A stretch of DNA of 64,000 nt. Origin: Pyrus communis (taxonomy: Eukaryota; Streptophyta; Magnoliopsida; Rosales; Rosaceae). Positions 36,018-48,100 of this stretch are shown piece after piece (position 1 is the stretch's first letter; the number at the start of each line of letters is the position of its first letter). The position numbers and the translations under genes were made by a program. The stretch lies in the NCBI RefSeq assembly GCF_963583255.1, contig NC_084814.1:24347315-24411314 (forward strand), read 5' to 3'. A model generated the notes under the pieces. It searched no databases. It was not told the origin of the DNA and worked only from the letters and a program-made list of their open reading frames with translations.

Positions 36018-38240
36018 TGAATGTAGTTTTCCCTTGTAACGAGCTATGGTGGCTGGTTTAAATTTTTGTATTGGTAATCTGTGGTGTATCCGGCAGGCAG
36101 TGATTTAGGTGTGCATAGTGGGAAATGGGAGAGACTCTAGCTCACTGTAGAATTACTTATAAATGCCCTTCTGCTTGTATTCTTTACAATTTTGTTTTAT
36201 TTTTTACTGCCTTTAATTTAATTTTTGTGAAGTTATTTATTTTTTATTTTTTTGTAATAATGTGATTGTAACTATTTATTTTCTATCTTGGTTTGCAATT
36301 TGCATTCCCCCCAAATCAGTTTGCTCGGGTTTCTTTTGTTTGAAAAACGGGGCTAAAAGCAAAAGTCCAAATAAATCTACTCGATAATTAATCTAAACTA
36401 GGACATTTTTAATCGATCTTTGTGAATAAAACTGGCTGAACAAGAAGTATAAAAAAAAAATTACCTAAATCTAAATCATGACTATAGGTTGCTACTGCTA
36501 AATTGTTTGTCCTGAAAGAAATTCTCGACAAGCTAAAATAAGGGGACCTAAGGGATGATTATTGCTAGTACCTTGCAACACCAATTGAGCTGTGACTGTT
36601 GAGTAAGTTATCAAATCCATAATCTCCATGTCAATTGTAAGTTTAAGTAAAGACCCCAGCTTAGCAGTGAAAATCTCACCTATGCCCAAATAATTGCTCG
36701 GGTTTTGAATGGAAACAATAGTGTACAATTAATATTTTAATTTTTTTAGTCAAGAACTTAAAAGAATTAAAATTCCGATTGAATAACACCACAATGTCAA
36801 TTGGGGAAGACAATCAAAATGGTTTTCTTTCTTTTCAGTTATTTTGTATAAATTTTTCAAAGGCATGGAATTGGCTTACGAAGTTCGAACCATTGAACGT
36901 AATGGCCTAGTGGGAAAGGTGCTCCTTCACCTCGCTTTAATGCCTGGGCTCAATAGCCCTGGACGTTTGGTTTAAAAAATTCAAAAACCAAGCATCTAGA
37001 TTAAAATACTACCTGTACAACAACGCTTTGGGGAAGGCTTATTGGGCTCATGGAATATGCTCTTTCAGTGTGTACAACAATGCTTTTTTGTGGGGTGTGG
37101 GCAAGTTATTTGCTTTAAGAGCTCGTTTGAGATTATTTTTCTAGAAACTGCTTTTACAACTTAAAAATGTTTATTAAGTTTTCTCATCAAACGTAGTCAT
37201 GAACGTTGTAAGATTGTTATAGAGCACTTTTAGTCATTGTAGAACCAATCGCAAAGATGTCGTGACTCATAAGTACAATGATAATGCTCTCGCGCCTCGC
37301 ATGGTTACCCTAGTTTTCGATTTCGAAGGTATTCTTTTTGTTTTTCCTTTGGAGGTGGGGTTGGAGAAATTCTAGTGTAGGGAAACCGGACCACCAGTTT
37401 CCTACGCGACACATTCATAGAAACACCTATGGTCCACCACTTCTGATTTGAAGCTCACCACTACCCCATGTTTTGTTCCCACCTCCTTCTCATACCATTT
37501 TCCAGTCCATACGCGCCCAAGACCCTCTCGTGGGGTGCGTTCCTATTGCCTAAGGGTTTAGTTTTGGAGGCAGTCTGGGTTCTCTTCTCATCCTCTTCTA
37601 TTTGTGTGGTCACGGTTAAGCCACGTCAATATTTTATATTCCTATTATTTTTTGTCTTATTATTTCTATAAAAAAATTAATATAAAATATTATAATGACT
37701 TAACCGTAATTGTAAAAAATAAAAAGAAATGGAAAAAGCATCCAAAGAAAAGGGTAGACAATCTGCCTCCATTCAGCGGGGAAGTAGGGGTGTGCAGCTA
37801 AATATATGAATGGCACAACTCGGTGAAAGCTATATTTATTATTTGGTGTTGGTGGATCTCTCGCAGATCTTATTAGGGAGGCAGAAGGGCAGAAAGAAAT
37901 GAAGAGCTAAAGTTACCGAGACTCTCTCGGTCACTCACACCCATAGGCCACAGCCGGAGGGGTCCCACATGCCAGGCGAAAACCGTGGGGTTGCCTTCGC
38001 CTCGCAGAATGGCTATGGCCATGCTTGGTGGCTCCTCGAAGTTTCTTAACTGTCGGAAACAAGAGATTCTCGTGTTCGGATATCTGTAATATATGTGGAG
38101 AGAGATTTCTAAAAATACTACTGTAATATCTTAGATTAATAATACAATATCGTATGAGAAAGTGAAATAATAGAATAAGTAATAAATTAGATAACTCAGC
38201 CAAATAGAATTCCATGTTTCATATGACTTGAATTTGCTTA
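36018..38240. other. Region downstream of TAF2, no gene recognised
   Basis: It contains the TAF2 3' UTR, a SINE-like block (about 36896-37000, with AATGGCCTAGTGGGAAAGGT) and a short inverted-repeat element at 37608-37717. It also has a CACGGTTAAGCCACGTCAAT motif that recurs near 39811. ORFs here lack coding character. Confidence 0.5.
37608..37717. mobile_element. Short MITE, copy A of a family with a CGGTTAAG...CACGTCAA end
   Basis: GGTCACGGTTAAGCCACGTC on the left pairs with GACTTAACCGTAATTGTA on the right, and the interior carries AATATTTTATATT/AATATAAAATATT arms. A better preserved copy is at 39807-39915, and a right-half relic lies near 42730-42775. Confidence 0.65.
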
Positions 38241-38637
38241 TCTATTCTATTTTATTAAGAGAATCTTTCTTGTTAACTTTTTGCTCTCTTTTTTGTTATT
38301 TTTACTTCATTTTTGATACATAATATTGACATGAGGAAAAAATAGTAATTTTGTATTGAGAAAATAACAATCATATCCCTATTTTACCCTTATTTTAAAA
38401 AAAAATGACAATCATATTCATATTTTATCCTCACTTTTAATACATAATATTTACATAAGGAAGACAAAACATTAATTATGTATTATTAAGAAAAAATATG
38501 CATTTATTAAGAGAAATTGTCACATCATCATTATTTCATACTTTTCTTAAAATTTTAAAAACTAATCACACTCCTTAATAAAATAAATAAATAAAATAAA
38601 ATTGTTCACACACACAAAGTGTGTGTTCATATGCTAG
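38241..38637 (+). mobile_element. Non-autonomous Helitron-like element
   Basis: It starts TCTATTCTATTTTATTAAGA after an A. It ends with a hairpin (ACACACAAAGTGTGTGT) 9 bases before a terminal CTAG, which is followed by T. TC start, 3' hairpin, CTRR end and A/T insertion site are the Helitron hallmarks. No Rep/helicase is encoded. A relative lies inverted at 42915-43353. Confidence 0.8.
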
Positions 38638-39806
38638 TATATGATTGCTAAGCTTTCTTAGATATCCACAAGTCTTTTCCTTACAATTCTAGGGCATATA
38701 GTGATAAATTGAGGGTTTACCCCATCAATAAATCATCCAAATTATTACACATGTTTATGTAAATTTCACGACATCATATTATTAGTTCAGAATACCATGA
38801 CAACATTCAAGAGTGTAAACCCTTCTCTAATAGTAGATTGCATTCGCACTAAACACTTAGACTGAGACCAAAATACAAAAATAAAATGTTTTATATGACC
38901 AGTCAGACGACTATGTATGCTGAACGTTTGCACCTAAGAATTCTTCCAACCACACACCACATGCATATGTGATTTTATAGATCCAAATATGTCAATTTTC
39001 ATCATAACTGTAATTTGCAAGGTTGTGGATGAAAAATAAAAGAAGATGAGAAACTAAATAGAAAAATATTTACATCAATGCAAAGGCCTGGAGAAACGTG
39101 AAGGCGGCTAGGTACGTAGGAACTGCCACGCCCCAAGAATGTGACTTTATGAGAATTGCAGTGCGACTTAAGACAAGAGGGACGTAAGAAATTGTTAGTC
39201 ACAGTGCCTCTGGGTTGGAAAAAGTTACACGAAAAAATGATGGCTCTATGGAAAAAGGAGCAAAAAGATCTGATGGAAATTTTCCGTGTCAGGCTATGAT
39301 TTTCTTGTAAATCGATTGGATTTTGCGGCTGGAAAACCAGAGAAACAATTTTTCTTCGGTGAAAATATCATCCGTAGGTAGAAAGAGGAGCTCAAGCAAC
39401 GACCCACATCGCTTCCTGTGACAGCATATTAGACGGCGGCGGAGGAAATGAATTGGTATCTGGGTGGAACAACAACACGGCGGTTCGGGTGGTTGTGTTA
39501 CTGATCCAAATTCGGTTAATTATTCGAAAACACCGGACTGGCGGCCATGTTTTAGCACAAAACTGCCTAACTTTGTGGTTTTCATTATTTGGGCAGTATA
39601 ATAGTCTGCAACAAGTCCCCAAGTCACTCAATCCCAGCCGTATGATCAAATCAGACGGTGGAAAAAGTCCTGCATGCATGCTCAGTTTATATGTACTTGA
39701 CGATTGTTGATATACGCAGTAGCGATATATAGCTAGTCCATATACTGTTCTTCACGTTATTTAACAGGGACAAGGATTGTCTGCCCTCTCGTGCCGTCTT
39801 GTTTTG
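38638..39806. other. Intergenic, one GC-richer patch, no gene recognised
   Basis: A patch at about 39380-39680 has higher GC and a minus-strand reading frame (NTTTRTAVLLFHPDTNSFPP region). I could not match it to any family and saw no splice sites or neighbouring exons. The rest is AT-rich. Confidence 0.4.
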
Positions 39807-39915
39807 TATGGTTACGGTTAAAGCACGTCAATATTTTATATTATCTTTTTTAAAAGATAATAAGATAGAAATAAATAATAATATAATATTTTAACGTGAC
39901 TTAACCGTAACCATA
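39807..39915. mobile_element. Short MITE, copy B, near-perfect inverted repeats
   Basis: TATGGTTACGGTTAAAGCAC on the left and, inverted, TATGGTTACGGTTAAGTCAC on the right. Arms of about 37 bp enclose a short TTATCTTTTTTAAAAGATAA palindrome. TA at the ends is compatible with a mariner-type target site. Confidence 0.8.
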
Positions 39916-40092
39916 TAAATAATAAGATACAAGAGGGTACTGAAAATGAAAGAACAGACAGTCCGTTTAAAAGTGTGGCTTTGTGTTCAGCCTTCTTCTG
40001 ATCAGCGACTTTAATTATAACTAAATGATATTTGTCATGATGCAACAGTCCAAATTTTGTACTCCAAAAGTAAAATTGCACTGCTCCAATAT

Positions 40093-40285
40093 GGATTTGG
40101 ATCCTCTCGCTAATAGAGGATCATCATGACCAATCACCGTGAATCGTTGGATTTTTATTCAACGGTTACAAATAAAAGGGTCTCTTTAAAGTTATAATGA
40201 TTGTAACCGTTGGATAAAAATTCAACGGCCAATGATAATTGATAAGGAGGATCCTTTCCATTAGCTCAGGAGATGATCCAAATCC
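40093..40285. mobile_element. Mutator-like MITE with perfect 9-bp target duplication
   Basis: The ends GGATTTGGATCCTCTCGCTA and, inverted, GGATTTGGATCATCTCCTGA are terminal inverted repeats. CTCCAATAT flanks both sides (40084-40092 and 40286-40294). An inner inverted pair (TTTTTATTCAACGGTTAC and GTAACCGTTGGATAAAAA) gives a strong stem. Confidence 0.9.
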
Positions 40286-40331
40286 CTCCAATATGACGGA
40301 AATGCATTGGTGGAACAATATTTTTGTAAAG

Positions 40332-40490
40332 GGTAATGTTAAGGAAAACTAAATTTATAGATAATATTTTGTAAACTAAATGATATGAAAATTAATAATT
40401 GGATTATTACTTAACCGTTGATAAACATGCTCATTCCTATTAATTGGTGATGTATCATTTAGTTTGTAAATTTTGTCTACAAATTTAATC
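40332..40490. repeat. Dispersed AT-rich repeat family, copy 3
   Basis: TTTGTAAACTAAATGATATG and, inverted, CATTTAGTTTGTAAATTT form complementary ends. This copy shows best that the family is a foldback element. Related to 2650-2775, 14030-14165 and 60055-60290. Confidence 0.55.
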
Positions 40491-41830
40491 TCACGTTCAT
40501 TCATAACATTTAATGTGACGCTACAACATAAAATCAACATGATTACAGTAAGAACAATGTAAGTTAGTGTTATTAGCTATAACCTAATTGTAAGAACAAT
40601 GGTAAAGTTATTTTAGTTCAAATTGAAACAAATCCAATAAATGTCTAGTGAGCTACATTGAAACAATTTTATCATTACATAGTAACATTTTGGACACTTT
40701 GACGATTATAAAGTAAACATATCTTTCTTATAGTTCAAACGTTGAATGTAAGTCACATTATAATACAATTAACTGACTAAATATGAAGGTAGAGAGCACA
40801 AAAATGTATAACAATAATGGGTAATTCCATGACTTTTACTAATAATAAATTACGTCTATGTCGTAACAAGACCTTAGTTCCTGATTTAATAATCAACATT
40901 AATAGTGTTATAAACTATTACAACCTCAATTTTGTTTAAGGTACCATAGAATTACCCTACAGTCAACTAATTAGAGTAAATCTCAAACCAAGTTTTTGAC
41001 GCAGCAAGAAACAAGAAAAGTAGGATTGATAATCGTCAAATCCTAGAGCATAAGCTGAAGTCTATCAACAATTCAAAATCCTACATAAAATAGAGAAAAT
41101 CCTAAAGTTTAATAAATAATAATATGAATGAATGTCGGAATACAACCCTAAAAGTTGTTTATATAATCTAAGCAAACCCTAGCTCCGAAAGAAAATAAAA
41201 TAGTTAATTAATTAAATCCCGAAAATTTCCTAAAATACCAAAAACACGGAATAAATATTTTTTGCCAAAACGGTCTCGAGACTAATACCTACAATAGATT
41301 CCTAATTTATGGAAAACAAGTCTCGAGACTAAAAATCCAGAGATTTGTCAAAATTGATTCTTCTTTGTTTTTTGCTTGTCCACTTACTCTAAAAGTCCAT
41401 GAACACTAACTCTCGAGATATGATAATGACAAATAATCTTCTAACAATGGAATTTCTAATTCTCCAATCACTTTTTTTCATTGGACGTCGCTTCCTTCTT
41501 TTAATCTTATACATCTCAGACAACTTAATTTATGGACTACATCAATTTTTCTTTTGGTAAGACTAACTATACTTAATGAAATAAATAAAAGATTGACCAT
41601 GTTCAGCAGGCCTCTTCTGATTTATGGCCAAATACATAAAAATAACAATATCAATGTTAATTAGTAGCGAGCCAATGGACCATCTTTGAAACTTTGACAT
41701 AATCAAAGCGGTCCAATCACTTGGGCTCGATGGGGCACTCAAAAAACTTTGAAGTTCCCAAACAAAATAGTTGAACCCCAAATAAAAAAGGGTTACCATC
41801 GTTGAGTTTTCTTCACATATAGCCCACTAA

Positions 41831-42232
41831 GACCATCTCCAATGGTTGGGCTAAAAGTCAAATATTTTAGCCCGAAAAATTTAGCTTTTAGCCCAGAAAC
41901 AGCTTTTCTGCTCTAACCGTTATAGCCTAAAATTTTAGCCCGGATTATTAAAGAATGAACTTAGGCTATTTTTTTTGTTAAATTAAATTTAAAAAAAAAA
42001 ATAAATATGTAGACTATCGTAAATTAATTTTATGAACATTTTAATCTAAAAAAATTTAAATTCCGATAAATATTGGGTGGAGTCCACTCCGATTTCTGGG
42101 CTAAATTTTGGAGGGAATTTGGCCTTGGTTTAACATTTAGCATTTAGCCCAAATTTTCCCCTTGGGTTAGAGTGGGTTTGGGAGGAAATTTTGAAGGGTA
42201 ATTTGGCTTTTAGCCCACCATTGGAGTTAGTC
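41831..42232. mobile_element. Harbinger-like MITE with TAA target duplication
   Basis: GACCATCTCCAATGG at the left and, inverted, GACTAACTCCAATGG at the right are flanked by TAA on both sides (41828-41830 and 42233-42235). The interior is full of TTTTAGCCC words and has no ORF. A 3-bp TAA site points to the PIF/Harbinger group. The sequence resembles an abundant apple-type MITE. Confidence 0.8.
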
Positions 42233-42278
42233 TAAAGAATGGTTCCATGTATTAGTCTAAAGAATGGTTCCATGTAAG
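42229..42278. repeat. 25-bp tandem duplication
   Basis: AGTCTAAAGAATGGTTCCAT followed by GTATT or GTAAG occurs twice in tandem, beginning inside the right end of the MITE at 41831-42232. It was therefore formed after that insertion. Confidence 0.85.
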
Positions 42279-42914
42279 TGCGCCGAAATATGTTTCGTTT
42301 TATTGAATGATTTCACTACTAATAACATGGATATCATTTTTTTTTTTTAAATGCACCTATGTTAAACTAAATAAATAATTAAAATGTTAAATAGCAGTGG
42401 GTACTGGCTGAAACTTTGACACGAATATGTAGGTTTGTAACACTGTTGCTCTAAATAGCATAGTATTGACAATCGTAGCTAGCTATCTCTGTACAAATAG
42501 GAAATAGCCTGTAGTTTTGGTTTGGAAATCCAACGACTACTAATTCTGGCACATGCTTTTGTAGCATTTATTGCTGAATCTTCCTTTTCCAGATTTGTAG
42601 GCTTCGGTTTCCCTTCAAATCTTGATATCGATCTTGTCCTATGTGTGGAAACTGGAAAGTTGCTCTTATACTATTCTTATTTTCTTTCCTTTCCTTCTCT
42701 CATATTTTTAATTTTTATCTTATTATCTGTATAAAAAAATTAATATAAAATATTAACGTAGTTTAGTTGTAACCATTCAAGCAGAAGAAAAGAAAAGGAA
42801 AGAGAGATTAGAAGGAGAATGAATCATTCTCTATCTTTACCTGCTTCAAATGATTACTATACTATCTGTGTCAATTAATCTTTTTTATTTACTTTTTCTT
42901 GTTTTAATTGATTA

Positions 42915-43353
42915 TTAGTAGAAAGCACACATTTTGTGTGTATTAACAATTTTTCTTAATAAGTGTATATTTTTTTCTATACTATTATATAAATGGAAGC
43001 CTCCTTAACAACAATTTCTCCTTTTTGTCCCTATTTTGTTCTCTTTATGTATCAAAAGTGTTATTAAGAGAAGCCTCATTGTCAAATTTTTTCTTATTTT
43101 ATCCTCCTTATGTAAATATTGTGTATCAAAAGTGAGGATAAAATTAGAAAAATAATATATGATTGTCATTTTCTCAAAAAAAAAAAAAAAAAAAAAAAAA
43201 CGTGGTTAAAATAGGGATATGATTGTTATTTTGTCAAAAGATACAAAATTACTATTTTACCCTCCTTTTTGTCAACATTCTTTATAAAAAAGAGGGCAAA
43301 ATGGAAAAAAGAGGGCAAAAAGTTGACAAGCATTTTTCTCTTAATAGAATAGA
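42915..43353 (-). mobile_element. Non-autonomous Helitron-like element, inverted relative
   Basis: Read on the minus strand it starts TCTATTCTATTAAGAG after an A. It ends with an ACACACAAAATGTGTG hairpin followed by CTTTCTACTAA and T (CTRR end with A). The interior shares GTTAACTTTTTGCCCTC-like blocks with the copy at 38241-38637 and contains a long A run (about 43175-43200). Confidence 0.8.
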
Positions 43354-44742
43354 TTGCTATAACTATATATATTTTCCTTTTTAATATATTATTGTGATAT
43401 AATAAATATTAAGGATGTACTGGTATACAAAAAATGAAAAATGAAATTTGAATTTATATAAGAGGAGAAATACAATTGATTCATGCGCAGAGATAGAGCC
43501 TGTAGGCTAAACTTTTGGAAGAGATCTACATGAAGAATCCATATATAGCCTCCGTTGAGAGTGTCAGTCAATTAGATCGATTAGTTGTAACTGTTAACAG
43601 ATTTTCTGTAAGTTGTCACAGTGATAGATGAATACTGTAGAATTCAAAGAGCAATTTCTCTTATAACTGCAAAATATTGAATAGAGCATTCAATTCAAAA
43701 TTTTCTTCCTAAAGGGTTAAGGGTTCTAAAGCTAGCTAAGATAGTCTGTAGATCTTTGGTATTTTTGTAACTTTTCATGGTCAGATTCCACTGACTTTGG
43801 TCCATATGCATTCTTAGAATCTGTTCACAAGACGATTCTCGATTTGATTCTTTAAACAGATCGAATTATCGCTCTTGGATTCGAAGCTAATCCAATGTGT
43901 TCTTTTCATAACTTACTCTGCTATCTTTGTGACTTCTGCACATTTTTACATGTTCAAGTCAGAGTTAATTGAATATGCACTTTATTGAATGGCTTCTCTC
44001 AAGCCCTCATCTTCAACTAAGTATCATAAATCTCCAGTGTCTGTTTTCTCAGCCCCAAAACATATCCAATCCGATTTCTCTTTGTTTAGACTGAAATTTG
44101 TCTTCTGAAAGAAAACTGTGGTACTCCCTCGAGTTAGTTAAGCTTTTATTCTTGTTTCTTTAAATATTGTAGCCAACATAAGAGGACATGATGCTATGTA
44201 AGAAATCAATTGTTTGGACACCATGCAATATTATTGGGCTGGTCACTGTTTTTTTATGCTTTTATTTAGTCAAAGAAGATGTAGGTAAGGTAAGAATGTG
44301 GTTTGATAAGCCAAAGTCAGTCCCTTAATAGGTGAGATTAAGTTGAGTGCGCTTTGGTCTATTGCATAAGCTTGTGCCATTAGGGTTAATTGTAGAGAGT
44401 GGGGGGATTTTTTTATCGGTGCGAGAAATCGCTTCATCGTCAGGTAACCCTTAATCCTTATGCTTACTTCAAGGTAGGTCACCTTAATTCCTTCCGTTCG
44501 TATCTTATTCATTATCTTTAGTGTTAGTAGCAGTTCATTAGTTTTGTCTGCTGGTAAGAAAACTGGACCTTATGTTGAAATTCAGCATGGTTAGGATCGA
44601 TTATATGGTCTCTAGTTCATTCTTAGTGCTTAATTAACACATGAAGCATACTTCCGTTTCTAATTTATCGTGGTCTCGTGTCTTACTTTGCTCCCTTGTA
44701 TAAATCGAAGTATTAGATAACTCCTTAAAATCTTGAAACAGG

Positions 44743-44774
<32 letters not shown>

Positions 44775-45134
44775 TTCAGTATTGTGAATTTAAAATGTTT
44801 GATTTAATTAGACTCGTTTCGACTTTGGGAAATACTAAATGTACAGATCGAATTAGCATAAACTGAAATTTAATGATTAAATTGGTAGTTCCTATTAATA
44901 TATTTTTCAACCTTTTATTTTGAATATATGTTTCATATGTATATGTAACATTTAACTACATAAGTCTGTGTTAGGAATATATGCAATATTCCTAACAGTC
45001 TGCACACTTCTAGTTAATTATTTTAGCATAGTAATGTGCTGATGATATACCACTAAAAAAATTACAGAAAATTGTTATGTAAGTTTCCGATTCCAGAAGT
45101 AATTTGAACGGCCATTACCATCTTGCACAAGTAG

Positions 45135-45165
<31 letters not shown>

Positions 45166-48100
45166 CGCATGTACGTATGAGCTAGTCTGTTTTTTAAGTT
45201 TATTTTTAGGTTAGTTTGCTTCTTTATTTATTTCAAGAGTTCTTTTATCTTTTTTGGTTTTGGTTAAGCTAGGGTTTGATTGTTTCTGGTGGGAGGTTTG
45301 CTGGCTTATTAAAAATGTTGTTTCACTTAATCTCCATCACCTACAGTTGTTAATCTCGCAGTTGACTTTTGCTGTTGATGATCCGCATTTCTTATATCTT
45401 TTCAAATTAAGGATTTATGAAGAGTAGAAGAAAATGTTATTGAGGACTTAAATGTGTTTGCCACCTGTATGCATGCACAGCTCAATGTGAGTAGTCCTTA
45501 GCACCTTTAAATTTCTGCTTAATTAGCCATCTTTGAGCAATTTTTCCTTGTCATAAATTTAATTTCACAACCATAAAGTTTGATTGTTTGACATATAATA
45601 GTGCATATATGTACTTAACAGAAATAATCAAGTGCTGAAATATCCAATATTTGCTTGATTTAGTTCAAACTGAATTTGATGGCATTTGTTGACCCAAAAT
45701 TTTGCTTTTGATGACATATGAGATTAAGATAGCTTGGGCTTGCGCCTGAGATTAGCTGCACTATTGTTCATTAGTCCCTTCCAACATGATCTTGTACATG
45801 GATACATGGCCAAATGTGAAAGCTTATCTAATAATGTTTTATCGTACTTCACTAGCTTTGGTGTTCCTTGTCAACTTTTTCGTTTTCATGGTAGGCAACT
45901 CTCTAAAATAGTTCCTGTTAAACAAGTGTCCACAACGATTCCAACTTAAGTTTGTTTTAGTTTAATTCAAATATCTGTAATCATAGTATTTGTGGATAAC
46001 AGTATTTGTACATTATCTTTTTCTTTCATATTTTTTTCTGGTTGATTATGAACCATCAATTTTTCTGGTACATCATTTAAATAATAATGTCGTAAAAATC
46101 CATTCAATTAGAAATCATTTAACCTTGTTTGATTAATAACGTTGTAAAAAATCTAGTGTTTAATTTAATAACATTGTTCGTCTGTTTTATTGAATAATTG
46201 ATAGATGACTAAAGATTTTGGATTTGGTTGACTCTATCAAGTTGGTTTTTAAAGGTGCGCCAAAAATATAGAAAATTCTGATTACCCACAACATTTAAAG
46301 ATGAAAATTTGAAAGGTGAGCACAAAGGTCCAGCAGTAAAATTACTAGCATTCCTCATAGCAGAAAAAAAAAAAAAAAAAAAAAAGGCCAGCAGTGGTAG
46401 TGCCATTATTTGTTGCACTAGCGAGAATAATGGGTTAGACCGCAAATCCCAAATGAAGCGTCAGTTCTCATCAGTCCGAAAATGGACCTGATTGGGTGTC
46501 TCCCACTTCTACAGTTGGTCCAACCACTCAAAGACAAGCTCCTTCTGCCTTTCCCCAGTTGGGGCTTTCAGGTTTAATTTTGCTTTTTCTTTCTCCCAAC
46601 TAGGGTTTCTCATGCGTCTCAGGCGCTTCTGTTAGGGTTTCTCAGCGTTTAGGTTGGACGAAGTTTAATTTTCTTTTCTCCTCCCCCTCCCTCCATCTCT
46701 CTCTCTCTCTCTCTCTCAGATCGATGTTGGAAGAGGAAATTCTTGATTAATATTATGCTTTTCCCCCCTGGTTTTTGGGAATCTCATCCTAATTTTGTAG
46801 ATCTTAGTTTTTCTTTTGCATTTTTTTGTTTATTTTGTTTTTGTGTGGCTCTGCATCAACTTCAAGGGAGAGCACAGAAGGTGAGAGTTTACATGCTCAA
46901 AAATAGAAACATGACATACTTCCTTTTAGGGTTTGTTGATTTGCCTTTTTCCACTTTGAAAAATAACATAAAATAAGGAGATGTTGAGGGAATAGATTTT
47001 GCGGCCGGATCAATGCTATGAACAACTTCTGGTATCCGGTATTCCTGGGTTCCTCCACACATCTTTTTCTGTTTTGGCTTTTGTCTAATTTCTTCAAGAA
47101 TATCTCTGTTGGGGTGTCGGGCGTTAACCGTGTAAATTACAAGATCTAGGATGTGTGTGGCTTTGTTATCCCTTACCAATAATGTTTTGTTTTGATAATC
47201 CTTTATAGTTGTCGATATCAGATCAGATCGAAGTTTACAGGGTTTGATATAATTAATCAGATTTGTAAGTGTTCTTATTTTCTTATATCATATTAACCTT
47301 TTTCTTTTATGTGAAATAAATACTCTATATATCTATATAATATGTATATATGTATATGTATATGTACGTGTAGTATCTATTTTTTCACTTGAAATTAACC
47401 TGTGGAATCTAGTAAAATTTACTTCAACTATTGGAGGAAATTCAAATTTTAAATTCTAAACTTACTCAACTCACTGCACTCTTTATGTCAAATATGAATT
47501 TTAACTCAAAGATCGTTTTTGGGACAAATTCAGCACAGTATTTCCTGAACTCAGTTGGCTGACTCATTATATATTTATTTATTTATATTTTTAAATTTTT
47601 AAATTTATTGAATCTAACGATTAAGATATAATATGAACAAATCTAAGTTTAAATTCAACGACTAAATAATTAAAAATGATTTTTTATGAGTTTCATTTTT
47701 TTTTAGTATTTCACAAGTTTTATGAGATCGGTTTAGTAATTTTCTAATATTTATCAAAATCTAAATGTTCATAAAATTAAATTAGAATAATTTACATAAT
47801 TTTTTATTAGTTACTATATTAATCTCATACTAAAATCTTAACCTCGAAGAGTTGAAAATCTAAACTTTTTAGGTTAAAATTTTTAGATTTTAATTCAAAG
47901 ATTGAAGATGATCCAACGGTCTTAGGGTGCTTTTTACCATTCTTCATATTTTTTTTAATTTGTTAAAAAAAAAAAAAAGCATCGGTCTGTTCCAAACAAA
48001 ATTTAAAAATAATCTAAATAGCGTGGAAGATTTCTGGGTTAGGCAAAAGGTGCAATCGCCAGTTAAATCCGGAACTTAGCAGTTTTCCATCTGCCATCTT

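Noticed and set aside
39392..39679. 95-codon minus-strand ORF in a GC-richer patch
   Set aside because: Unrecognised, overlapped by an opposite-strand frame, with no supporting exons.
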